A program made the translations under genes and the position numbers. Under the pieces are notes generated by a model. The model was not told where the DNA came from and did not search any database. It worked only from the letters and a program-made list of their open reading frames with translations. Positions 12,990 through 23,170 of a stretch of 64,000 bases of DNA are shown here, in pieces. The DNA is from Populus alba (Eukaryota; Streptophyta; Magnoliopsida; Malpighiales; Salicaceae), in contig NC_133284.1 of assembly GCF_005239225.2 (NCBI RefSeq), positions 31,792,339-31,856,338 of the forward strand. The letters are read 5' to 3'. Numbering within the stretch: position 1 is the stretch's first letter; each line of letters opens with the position of its first letter.

Positions 12990-14282
12990 TGTAGAGAGGT
13001 GGGGATGTGTTGAAGAAGGATATCTTTGTTGGCCACCTTTTCTCAGACAAAGTGGGAATCCACTTCAATGTGTTTGGATCGTGCATGAAAAATTGGATTT
13101 GAGGTAAGAGCTAAGGCACTGATGTTATCACACCACACGACTGGAGTAGAAGCAAGAGAAACCTGCAGCTCACGCAATAGCATTCACAATCAATATACCT
13201 CAGCAATAACGAGAGCTAAACACCAGTATTTAGCTTCAGTACTAGACTTGGACACTACATATTGTTTCTTAGTCGATCAAGAGATAAGATTGGATCCAAC
13301 AAAAACACCATAACCATAAATGGAACGTCTGTCAACAGGATCACCAGCCCAATCAGAATCACAGTAGGCATTAATGGCAAAAGAGTCAGGTTTGTAGAAG
13401 AGTCCATAATCAAGTTTATGTTTTAAATATCGTAGCGCATGTTTGGCTGTTGTCCAATGAGCAGAGGTTAGTGCTTGCAAATGTTGACAGAGTTGATTCA
13501 CAGAATATGATATGTGAAGGTGTGTGAGAGTGACATATTGTAAAGCACCTATAATATGCCTATATTCAAAGGGATCTAGAAGAATTTCACCATCAAATTT
13601 GGACAGCTTAGAGCCTGATACATAGGGAGCACGATATGGACGAATACCAATCAGTTGCACATGATTTAGAAGATCTATAATATACCTTGTTCGACGAAGA
13701 TGTAAACTGGTGGAATCGCGTGTGGCCTTAATGCCTAAACAATATGTCAACTGACTGAGATCCTTCATAGCAAACTCAACTTGGAGTTGTGAGATAAGAG
13801 AGCTAACAGAATTATGATCATTAGAGATAACAAGAATATCATCCACATAGACTAATAGAAATGCATGGATGTTCTCTAGGTGATAGGTAAATAATGAAGG
13901 ATCAACCTGGGAACTGTGAAAATCGAGAGCTAACAAAGCAGTGGACAAACAATTAAACCATGTGCAAGGAGCTTGTTTTAACCCGTAAATGGATTTATGA
14001 AGCTTACAGACAAAGTGGAGCTGTACTGGATCTATAAAACCTTGTAGCTGGGACATATAAACTTCCTCTTCTAACAAGCCATGAAGGAAGGCATTAGAAA
14101 CATCAAGTTCCCAAATGTCTTAGAGGAAAGAAATGGTGGGAACAAGAACCATGCGAATAGTAAAAGGTTTGATGACTGGGCTGAATGTTTCAAGAAAATC
14201 AACCCTAGTCCTCTATAGATAACCGACAGCTACTAGTCTAGCCTTGTGACATTCAACACTGCCATCAGGTCATCATTTGAGT
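12990..14282 (-). pseudogene. copia pol: reverse transcriptase and RNase H, 3' half
   Basis: Copies element RNA into DNA and degrades the template. The longest open stretch is 14077-13277. It has KSIYGLKQAPCTWF and the catalytic YVDD at 13849-13838, followed by the connection and the RNase H start (YCDSDWAGDP near 13350). RNase H homology continues past the stop to about 13000 with interruptions. Upstream, 14282-14078 reads as the reverse transcriptase start but has in-frame stops. The 5' part of this coding region is across the gypsy insertion, resuming at 23171. Confidence 0.88.
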
Positions 14283-14285
14283 TTA

Positions 14286-14290
14286 AAAAC
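14286..14290. repeat. target-site duplication of the nested gypsy element, left copy
   Basis: AAAAC precedes the first TG of the left gypsy LTR and follows the last CA of the right one at 23166-23170. Joining across it restores the copia reading around the start of the reverse transcriptase. Confidence 0.93.
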
Positions 14291-16060
14291 TGACACGACC
14301 AAAAGATTGATGTCTTTTCCTAAGTGCAAGAGTGTTAAAGTAATAAATAACCCGGCAAGACCGAGGTCGAACCACAGAGAGGTTAATTGTATAAATTATA
14401 AATAACAAGACAACAACAACAACAACAACAATAATACTCAGTACGTGGCGTTGTTATACTTGAGAATGATCTAAAAGATCGGGTCACAGGTTTTCAGCCT
14501 ATATACTGAGTTTCTGAAAAGATTAAAGAGATATATTATATAATATAAACAGAATGTAAATAATAATAATAATAATACTAATAGTAGTAGTAGTAGTAGT
14601 AGTGGTAGTAGTAGTAGTACTAATAATAAAAGAAGAAGATGAAGAAATTAATGAGAACTTTGAGATGAAAGATTAATGTAAGGATTAAACAATGATAAAA
14701 ACAAATGTCAAGGTTAGAGGATCCACCAATGGTATTTCAAACAAGTATAGTATAAACTCTTATTATTCAATTGGAAACCACACACAAAGGAGGTTCCAAT
14801 CGGATGATTTGTCATTAATAGCTCATTATAAATTATTAACATGATCATATTAATTATCTTATTTACATAACACCAAACTTTTAAATATTGTAAGGAATTC
14901 ATGATGTTAACAACAAATCAAGTTCCTTTCATAGCCCAGGTGTAGGTAATACCATACGGTTGAGCTATGAGAGTGCCAAGCATTTGTTGTACCAAGTATT
15001 ATACAACACAAATCTAGATTAACCATTTAACAAGCAAAGTATTAAAATTAATAATATAAAAAGATAAGACATGTTAATATTAAACATTAAGGTCCATGTT
15101 GAGTTTACACCATACTTATTCTTACACCATTAGTGTAACCTTTTCACCTTGACATAATAAACTTAGCTAAACATAATGAAGAAGAGAAACATAAATAAAC
15201 AAAACAAGAACATAAAGAAAATACAAGTTAACTAAGTAAAGGAAAGGAAATGAAAAGCATAAACAAGATATTAATGAAAGCAAAATTTAAAAATTACAAA
15301 AAAAATATAAAGAGAGAAATAAAGAGCATGAACTTGATCTGAACAACTAAGCTCCCAAATGCATGGCAAATACCTCCTTTTATAGGCCAAAATTTGGAAT
15401 TATTGATTTGACAGCTAATTATTGAGTGAGTGGCCAACTTTTGACTTGGTGAAAATCCTTATCTTCTCGTCTGAATAAAACAAAAATTCTACCATCCGAA
15501 CTGGGTCCACTAGAAAACATAAAAGTTGTAGGAAATTAACTCAGCTTTTCAAGAAAAAAAATAGAGGTCATTTGGACTTCTAAAACTCCAGATATGGGCC
15601 AAACACTGAACAGTGTTCGGGTTGCAGGATAAATTCAGACTTCTTCGTTGTTGCTATAATTTGGACTTGAAAACGGCCTTCTTAGATCTTAATGAAAACA
15701 TGAAAGTTGTAGGCCTATGTCTTACTGAATCTGTGTAAAAATTTGAGGTCATTTGAACTTCTATAACTCGAGATATGACCCAATTATCGAACAACATTCT
15801 AGTTTGGACTGCACCAACACCTCTTTTCTAAGTCTCACCCTCTCTTTATCTTCACAAATTTCAGTAGTTGAATTCATCAATCAATCCTTTGATTTATGTG
15901 ATAGGCCTGCATTTAAGATGAACATTTACCATATATTAGGGCATTTTATAGTATTAGACTTGTTATTATAAAACATGCTTTAGTTAAGGAGTTATTGATA
16001 CTTTAAGTGCAAAATGATGATATAAAACCTTGATAAATATGCACTTTTAAGTACTAATCA
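14291..16060 (-). repeat. Athila-type gypsy 3' LTR (left copy, 1770 bp)
   Basis: Begins TGACACGACC and ends AGTACTAATCA on the + strand, and matches 21432-23165 nearly throughout. By hand over the first ~245 bp I count about 11 substitutions, mostly transitions, plus three small indels. Variable CAA, AAT and AGT trinucleotide runs lie at 14408-14432 and 14560-14632. An extra ~35 bp near 15945-15978 is missing from the other LTR. Confidence 0.93.
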
Positions 16061-17369
16061 CCCCCCTAACCAGCTTATTACTAGTCCCTGGTAATCAAAG
16101 CGTTAAAATAGAAAAACAATTTACAAGTTCCACAAAGCAAGGCATTCATCATTCAATTTACTTTAATCTATGTAGATAAAAAAACTCATTAAATTCATAT
16201 ATCTGCTCAATACCTCTTAAACAAGATATTACTAAACCTTTCTTTTGTGCTCAAAATATCAACTTATAGTTATAAGGCTTTACTTGGAAGAAAAACAAAT
16301 TTTTGTTCTAATGTTTAAGGTTAACTTCCTTAGGTTGGGATTATTATTTTCTTTTTCTTTTTCTTTTTATTTTATTTATTTATATACACTACAACTTGAA
16401 ACACAATGTATCTTTAACCCATGTAACGAGTTTTAGGCTAATGACTCCCAGACCAGTTGGTCTTAGGGTATTAGGTGTTGAGACACCCCTACGAGCTTAG
16501 CAACTCAGGTTGCAGATACTGATACGTAGATAGTGCAATGTTTGATTCCCTTAAGCTTTTCTCCTCAACCCATGTAACAAGCATTGGGCCAATAGCTCCC
16601 AAGTCAATTGACTTTAGGGTATTAAGTGTTAAAACACCCCTTCGGGCTTAATTACTTAGGTTAGGGAGGCTACGAAACCAAATTTATCTACCTTTTTATT
16701 ATCATAATTTTTTTTTGTTTTTTTTTTCAAATTATGTACTATCTCTTTCTCTTAGTTGTTACCTTTAACAAAAGAACATAAATAATGTAATAATCCAATG
16801 TGCAACCCACAATTATATGTTAAAGTGTGTGTGTGAAAATGAATATTTAAAAATACTTGTTAAATGAGCATATGAGCAGAATCAAGTGCTACCAATACGA
16901 GAGTTTGTAAACCTGAATATTTCAAGAAGTATTCTAATAGACTCTATTAAGAAAGTTTACTAAGATGCGTCTCAAGAGTCACTTTAACAAAAGAACTCCT
17001 TTTACTCTGTCATCCTAGTAACAACAGTTTTGCAAATAGTTTATGAAATAGAAAACACACAATTTTTTTAAAAAATATATTTTTAAAAAAAAATATATCA
17101 ACTACTACCCATTCCTCCCAACCAAAATGAGACATTGTCCTCAATGTCTTAAGGTAGAAAGATAGAGTATAGAAGACATCACCTGAAATAGCAAACACTA
17201 ACAAACCTGAAACACACTTAATCAAATATAAGAAACAACAAAACACATTAATAAAACCAAAAGACACAAATATTTATATATAAGAAATTGAAAATGCAAT
17301 CACACCACCTATATGTATGCCAATTGTAGTCTCACACACTCTCTTTATTTATTTATTTATTTATTTTGA
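16061..17369. other. non-coding 3' internal region of the Athila element
   Basis: AT-rich sequence between the extra ORF and the 3' LTR. It contains two similar ~60-bp stretches around 16415-16505 and 16565-16655 (both with CCCATGTAAC and ACACCCCT). No coding region was supported. Athila-type elements often have long non-coding DNA here. Confidence 0.6.
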
Positions 17370-18001
17370 AAAAGCATGTGTATGTACAGGTAGTTGTGAT
17401 TGTGGCTCACATCTTTTCTTGGTTTTACGTCCAAGAACGGCTTAAACGCCCTCTATAGGTCAGGGATAGGTTTCCCATCCAGTTTTCTTAAAAACTGGCA
17501 AACAGGGTCTTTTTTAGTCAGATTCCCAAGACTAAGTCGAGCATGTTCTTTATGAAAATGGAGTCATAATTCATGAAATGCACAATTCACATCTCCACTA
17601 GGATGCGTCTCAAGGGTCAACTGAAGATTATCTAAAGACCCCTTACTCAGGCCATCCTTAATGAATTGTATTTTATCTTCACGGTTTACAGATACCATTC
17701 TTAAAGAATGACATGTCGCATTACAAGTCCATTTGGCACATCTGTGACAGACTTTCAGTCATTTTGCACGTCGTTTCTTTGCAAAAGTGCTTTTACCTGT
17801 TCCAGGCATGTGTGAAATGAAAGAATTGGAGGACTCACCTAATAACCGGACCTTTACTTCAATCAGCCAACAAATATCTTCAGGAATTCCATGGTTCATT
17901 AACAACCTCAATCTTGCACATCTAGCACGGTAAATTTTTGTAATTGCATTCTAAGGTAGAGCGGGAAAATACTTTTTCAATTTTTCAAGAGTGGTGTCCA
18001 T
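17370..18001 (-). pseudogene. additional ORF of the Athila element, downstream of integrase; function unknown
   Basis: On the minus strand a single frame starts at ATG 18001 and runs about 210 codons, broken only by four stops: TAG at about codon 17, TGA after the KKRRAK stretch, TGA, and TAG. Each can be explained by one transition. Between stops the frame reads like protein, e.g. NAITKIYRARCARLRLLMN and LDNLQLTLETHPSGDVNCAF. A cysteine cluster with spacing C-x2-C-x4-C-x3-C (KVCHRCAKWTCNATCHSL) lies just after the second stop and could be a zinc-binding knuckle. Athila elements may carry an env-like ORF in this position, but I see no signal peptide or membrane segment, so I do not call it env. 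I do not recognise the family. Confidence 0.6.
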
Positions 18002-18216
18002 TTTCAAATGAGAATTGGATGAGAGATTCAAAGAAAGAAGAAAGAGCAGAGAATTGCACAATTATATACACATATATTAGTTATCATGGGAAACTGAAAG
18101 AACCGATTTAAGAGTCATGGAGTACCGTTATCCGCCATTTGACCGGGGTGAGAGACACTAACAAAACAATAGTCACACCAAAAAGGAACACAAAAAATAT
18201 GAGAAAAACAAAACAA

Positions 18217-18930
18217 TCAACCTTTATCTACAAGATCATTCAAACCAATGGATTCATTTTCACTAGGAAACTCATCAAAGTAAGCTTTCAAACGATATCC
18301 ATTTACCTTCAAAACATTGTCATTATTTGAATTCTCAATATCAAGGGCCCTATAAGGATACACATGTTTCAAAATAAATGGACCGCTCCATCCTGATCTT
18401 ATTTTTTTAGGAAATAAATGGAGTCGAGAATTATAAAGCAAAACTTTTTGACTAGTATCAATTTTTTGACAATTTTCACAAGTTTTGCAGAATGCATGTG
18501 TGTCCTTGAACATGGTGGGCCAATAAAATCTTTTTTGTAAGATTTTTGCAACCGTCTTTCTTGATGAGAATTGACTCCCAAATGCTTTAGAATGATAAAG
18601 TTTAATGACACTACTTACCTCATTGTCAGGAATGCATCTTTGAAATTTTTTATCAGGACAATATTTGAATAAGTTAGGGTCATCCCAATAAAAGTTCTTC
18701 ACTTCGTTCAAAAACTTTCCTTTGTCTTCAGTACTCCAGTGAGCTGGCAAATCTCTTGAAGCAAGAAAATTGATATTTTTAGCAAACCAAGACATTGAAC
18801 TAAGAGAAAGTAAAGATTCATCAGGAAAGTAATCATTGATTGGTATGATGTCAGATGTCGAATCTATTGTCAACTTTGATAAATGATCCGCGACAACATT
18901 TTCGGTGCCGTTTTCATCATCGATTGCTTT
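18217..18930 (-). pseudogene. Athila pol remnant: RNase H end plus integrase N- and C-terminal parts
   Basis: Reads from the end of RNase H (ENVVADHLSKL, about 18901-18869) into the integrase N-terminal zinc-binding region (KTVAKILQKRFYWPTMFKD, then CKTCENCQK). At about 18445-18460 it jumps directly to the C-terminal domain (KVLLYNSRLHLFPKKIRSGW). The whole DDE catalytic core is missing, yet frame is kept. It is in the same frame as the protease ORF upstream, separated by a single TAG at 18933-18931. This cannot encode an active integrase. Confidence 0.88.
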
Positions 18931-19863
18931 CTAAGAATAAATCATTTGCAAATCTTCATATTCATCCAACTCAATTTTACTCAAAGTAGATTCAAGTTGA
19001 TCATGAACTAATTCTTCAATATGATCTACTTCTTGTAAATCATTATCATCTCCAGGCTGCTTGTAAATGTTGAAAATATTCATCTCCAATGTCATGTTTC
19101 TAAAAGATAACTTCATGAGTCCATTCCTATAATTAATCAATGCATTAGAAGTTGCAAGAAATGAACGTCCTAAAATAACAGGAAATGAATTACATGCTTC
19201 AACAAGTTGCATGTCCAAAACAATAAAATCCACAAGATAAATGAATTTATCGACTTGTACTAACACATCTTCAATTATTCCTCTAGGCACTTTTACAGAT
19301 CTATCGACAAGTAAAAGAGTTACAGAAGTTGGTTTTAACTCACCTAGATTGAGACTTTGAAAAACTGAATATGGAAGTAAATTCACACTAGCTCCAAGAT
19401 CAAGTGAGGCTCTTTCAATTTTATGTTCTCCAATAAAGCAAGAAATTGTAGGACAACCAGGGTCTTTATATTTCAAAGCATTATTATTCTGAAGAATAGC
19501 ACTTACTTGTTCGGCTAAAAAGGCTTTCTTTTTCACATTCAGTTTTCTCTTCACAGTGCATAGATCTTTCAAAAATTTAGCATAGGAAGGTACCTGTTTA
19601 ATAGCATCCAACAAAGGTATATTTATCCTTACCTGTTTGAAAGTTTCAAGGATTTTAGAATTGTGATTAACTTTCCTTTGTTTGGTTATGGCATGAGGAA
19701 ATGAAAGTGCTGACGGAGAATCAGTCTTTTCTTTACAATGTTCAGATTCAACCCCTTCCTTACCCTCAGAGATTGACTCATCATCTTTCTCACAAGGTTC
19801 AAGAGTGGATTTTTCAATAACCTTACCACTGCGAAGAGTGATGACTGATTTAACTTGATCCAT
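18931..19863 (-). CDS. Athila Gag-Pol segment with aspartic protease
   Basis: A 310-codon open stretch. Residues 1-20 hold the conserved VITLRSGK motif of Athila polyproteins, and residues 68-130 are the linker before the protease (LETFKQVRINIPLLDAIKQ). The retroviral-type protease active site DLGAS is at residues 155-159 (19401-19387), followed by NLLPYSVF and PRGIIEDVLV; ILGRSFLAT lies farther on. It processes the Gag-Pol polyprotein. The ORF ends soon after the protease, where the reverse transcriptase would normally begin, because that block is deleted. It is the longest open stretch in the element. Confidence 0.88.
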   Translation of the reverse strand: MDQVKSVITLRSGKVIEKSTLEPCEKDDESISEGKEGVESEHCKEKTDSPSALSFPHAITKQRKVNHNSKILETFKQVRINIPLLDAIKQVPSYAKFLKDLCTVKRKLNVKKKAFLAEQVSAILQNNNALKYKDPGCPTISCFIGEHKIERASLDLGASVNLLPYSVFQSLNLGELKPTSVTLLLVDRSVKVPRGIIEDVLVQVDKFIYLVDFIVLDMQLVEACNSFPVILGRSFLATSNALINYRNGLMKLSFRNMTLEMNIFNIYKQPGDDNDLQEVDHIEELVHDQLESTLSKIELDEYEDLQMIYS

Positions 19864-19997
19864 GTGTTGGCTTCCGGAATTACTTGCATTTGCATTGTAT
19901 TGCCCCTTTGGATTTTACTGTGGTTCAGATGGAAACTTACCTTTCTCTTGAAAATTGAGAGCAGATGTGAATTTTGCAAGAGCATCTTTAAAATTTG

Positions 19998-21225
19998 TCA
20001 TGCTTTGAGCAAGTTGAGTGTTGATTGTCTCTTGCTTTTCAATGAATGCATGCAATGTTTCCTCAAGATTTCTTCTAGGAGGTAGAGCATAAGGAGGTGC
20101 ATATCCATGAGAATTTTGAAAATTATGGTGTGCTTGAAATGGTGGCTGTGAAGTTTATGCATTGTTGTTATCACTCTTTCAATTGAAATTTGGGTGATTT
20201 CTCCAACCAAGGTTGTATGTTTGCAAGTATGGGTTATGATTGGGCTTTTGAAAATTGTTTAAAGCATGGGCTTGTTCATGGAGGCATTCCTTGAAAGAAG
20301 GCAAAGTTGGACAATCATTGGTTGCATGTTCATTTGTTTCACAGTGCATGTTCATTTGTTTCACAGATTTGACACACAATGTCTTGAACAAATTTTAATT
20401 CACCACTCTTTTTCAATTCTAGTGCCTCAACTTTTCTAGCTAAAGATGTAAACTTTGATTGGAGGTCATGATCTTCCCTAAGGTTATACATACCTTCCCT
20501 AGATGTATGAGGTTGGGTTTTACTTGGTGCCTCATAAGTGCCCATAGTGTCCCAATTTTGTGCATTTTCAGCTAGCAAGTCTAGGTACTCCATTGCATCA
20601 TTAGGGTCTTTATCTTCAAAAGTTCCATTGCACATCAATTCAACCATTTGCCTATCTTTAGGTGTTAACCCTTCATAAAATTGTGAAACCAATCTCCATG
20701 TTTCAAAACCATGATGAGGGCAAATATTAAGCAAGTCTCGATACCTATCCCAGCATTGGTAAAATGTTTCACTTGGTTTTTGAGTGAAAGTGATGATTTG
20801 TCTTTTGAAAGAGTTAGTTCTATGAGATGGAAAAAACTTCTTTAAAAATTATTGTTGCATTTCATCCCAAGCACGAATGGATCCTGACCTAATATTTTGT
20901 AGCCATGTTTTAGCTTTATTTTTAACGAAAAAGCAAAAAGCTTTAATCTAATGGTATTCATGCTACAATTAAAGTCATTATAGGTGTTACATACTTCTTC
21001 AAATTCTCACAAATGCAAGTATGGATTTTCTAGATCTAAGCCATGAAAAGAAGGTAAAAGTTGAATAATGTCTGGCTTAAAATTAAAATGAGATGCATCA
21101 GGAGGGGAAAATATACATGATTGCGCAATTGTTCTTGTTGGATTCATGTAGTCTCTAAGTGTTCTAACCTAATTATTCTCATTATTCTCATTATAAAGCA
21201 ATTGATTATCCTTTTCGGCCATGTT
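19998..21225 (-). pseudogene. Athila Gag, frameshifted
   Basis: Capsid/nucleocapsid polyprotein. A family-like start lies at about 21225 (MAEKDNQ…), followed by a stop at 21169, then RTLRDY and MNPTRTIAQSC at about 21147. The capsid core is open from 20734 to 20339 (CWDRYRDLLNICPHHGFETW, GLTPKDRQMVELMCNGTF). The nucleocapsid knuckle follows (CETNEHATNDCP, about 20339-20305) but in another frame because of a perfect 22-bp tandem duplication at 20323-20366. Further shifts and stops occur upstream near 20850-20950. Confidence 0.85.
20323..20366. repeat. 22-bp perfect tandem duplication in the Gag zinc knuckle
   Basis: Positions 20323-20344 and 20345-20366 are identical. The unit is not a multiple of three, so it breaks Gag inside the nucleocapsid motif. 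Confidence 0.93.
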
Positions 21226-21407
21226 TTCTAAATAAGATGAGGGTACCTTACAAAGTTTATCATTTAATGTACGTGACCTAACTCTCATGCACGTATAGAA
21301 AGAGAAGATAAGGAAGAAGAAAAGAAAAAGAAAAAGAAACAAAGTTAGATACAAGAAAAATGAAAAGAAAAAAAAAAAAAATACTATAATTTATACAAGA
21401 ATTTACC

Positions 21408-21425
21408 TCCCCGAAAATGGCGCCA
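21408..21425 (-). promoter_or_regulatory. primer-binding site, tRNA-Asp type
   Basis: On the minus strand TGGCGCCATTTTCGGGGA lies six bases inside the 5' LTR, close to the tRNA-Asp 3' complement used by Athila elements. Its location fixes element orientation. Confidence 0.82.
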
Positions 21426-21431
21426 AAAACT

Positions 21432-23165
21432 TGACACGACCAAAAGATTGATGTCTTTTCCCAAGTGCAGGAGTGTGAAGTAATAAATAACCCGGCAAGA
21501 CCGGGGTCAAACCACAGAGAGGTTAATTGTATAAATTATAAATAACAAGACAACAACAACAACAACAACAACAATAATAATACTCAGTACGTGGCGTTGT
21601 TATACCTGAGAATGATTTAAAAGATCGGGTCACAGGTTTCCAGCCTATATACTAAGTTTATGAAAAGATCAAAGAGATATATTATATAATATAAACAGAA
21701 TGTAAATAATATTAATAATAATAATAATAGTAATAGTAATAATATTAATAGTAGTAGTAGTAGTAAAAGAAGAAGATGTAGAAATTAATGAGAACTTTGA
21801 GATGAAAGATTAATGTAAGGATTAAACAATGATAAAAATAAATGTTAGGGTTAGAGGATCCACCAATGGTATTTCAAACAAGTATAGTATAAACTCTTAT
21901 TATTCAATTGGAAACCACACACAAAGGAGGTTCCAATCGGATGATTTTTCATTAATAACTCATTATAAATTATTAATATGATCATATTAATTATCTTATT
22001 TACATAACACCAAACTTTTAAATATTGTTAGGAATTCATGATGTTAACAACAAATTAAGTTCCTTTCATAGCCTAGGTGTAGGTAATACCATACGGTTGG
22101 GCTATGAGAGTGTCAAGCATTTGTTGTACCAAGTATTATACAACACAAATCTAGATTAACCATTTAACAAGAAAGGTATTAAGAATTAGTAAGATAAAAA
22201 GATAAGACATGTTAATATTAAACATTAAGGTCCATGTTGAGTTTACACCATACTTATTCTTACACCATTAGTGTAGCCTTTTCACCTTGACATAATAAAC
22301 TTAGCTAAACATAATGAAAAAGAGAAACATAAATAAACAAAACAAGAACATAAAGAAAATACAAGTTAACTAAGTAAAGGAAAGGAAATAAAAAGCATAA
22401 ACAAGATATTAATGAAAGCAAAATTAAAAAATTAAAAAAATATATAAAGAGAGAAATAAAGAGCATGAACTTGATCTGAACAACCAAGCTCCCAAATGCA
22501 TGGCAAATGCCTCCTTTTATAGGCCAAAATTCAGAATTATTGATTTGATGACTAATTGTTGAGTGGGTGGCCAACTTTTGACTTGGTGAAAATCCTTATC
22601 TTCTCGTCTGAATAAAACAAAAATTCTACCATCCGAACTGGGTCCACTAGAAAACATAAAAGTTGTAGGAAATTAACTCAACTTTTCAGGAAAAAAAATA
22701 GAGGTCATTTGGACTTCTAAAACTCAAGATATGGGCCAAACACTGAACAGTGTTCGGGTTGCAGGATAAATTCAGACTTCTCCGTTGTTGCTATAATTTG
22801 GACTTGAAAACGGCCTTCTTAGATCTTAATGAAAACATGAAAGTTGTAGGCCTATGTCTTACTGAATCTGTGTAAAAATTTGAGGTCATTTGGACTTCTA
22901 TAACTCGAGATATGACCCAATTACCGAACAGTGTTTCAGTTTGGACTGCACCAACACCTCTTTTCTAAGTTTCACCCTCTCTTTATCTTCACAAATTTTA
23001 GTAGTTGAATTCATCAATCAATCCTTTGATTTATATAATAGGCTTGCATTTAAGATGAACATTTACCATATATTAGGGCATTTTTTAGTTAAGGAGTTAT
23101 TGATACTTTAAGTGCAAAATGATGATATAAAACCTTGATAAATATGCACTTTTAAGTACTAATCA
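21432..23165 (-). repeat. Athila-type gypsy 5' LTR (right copy, 1734 bp)
   Basis: Partner of 14291-16060, with the same TGACACGACC start and TACTAATCA end on the + strand. As the 5' LTR of a minus-strand element it would carry the promoter; I did not pick a TATA box. AAAAC follows at 23166-23170. Confidence 0.93.
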
Positions 23166-23170
23166 AAAAC

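Larger units (their letters stand above)
14291..23165 (-). mobile_element. Athila-lineage Ty3/gypsy element, non-autonomous derivative
   Basis: An 8875-bp element on the minus strand with 1.73-1.77-kb LTRs, a tRNA-Asp-type primer-binding site (21425-21408), Gag, aspartic protease, two integrase ends and an additional ORF. The G-run next to the 3' LTR (16061-16066 on the complement) is the polypurine end. The Gag start motif RTLRDYMNPTRT, the protease context and the VADHLSKL end of RNase H are typical of Athila. The reverse transcriptase, most of RNase H and the integrase catalytic core are absent, so it could move only with help from another element. Confidence 0.92.

Noticed and set aside
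15753..15971. 72-codon frame repeated at 22890-23111
   Set aside because: The recurrence is simply because both lie in the two LTRs of the Athila element; on the non-element strand and without domain features.
17370..18001. Calling the extra Athila ORF an envelope gene
   Set aside because: Position fits, but no signal peptide, membrane segment or cleavage site is visible; left as unknown.
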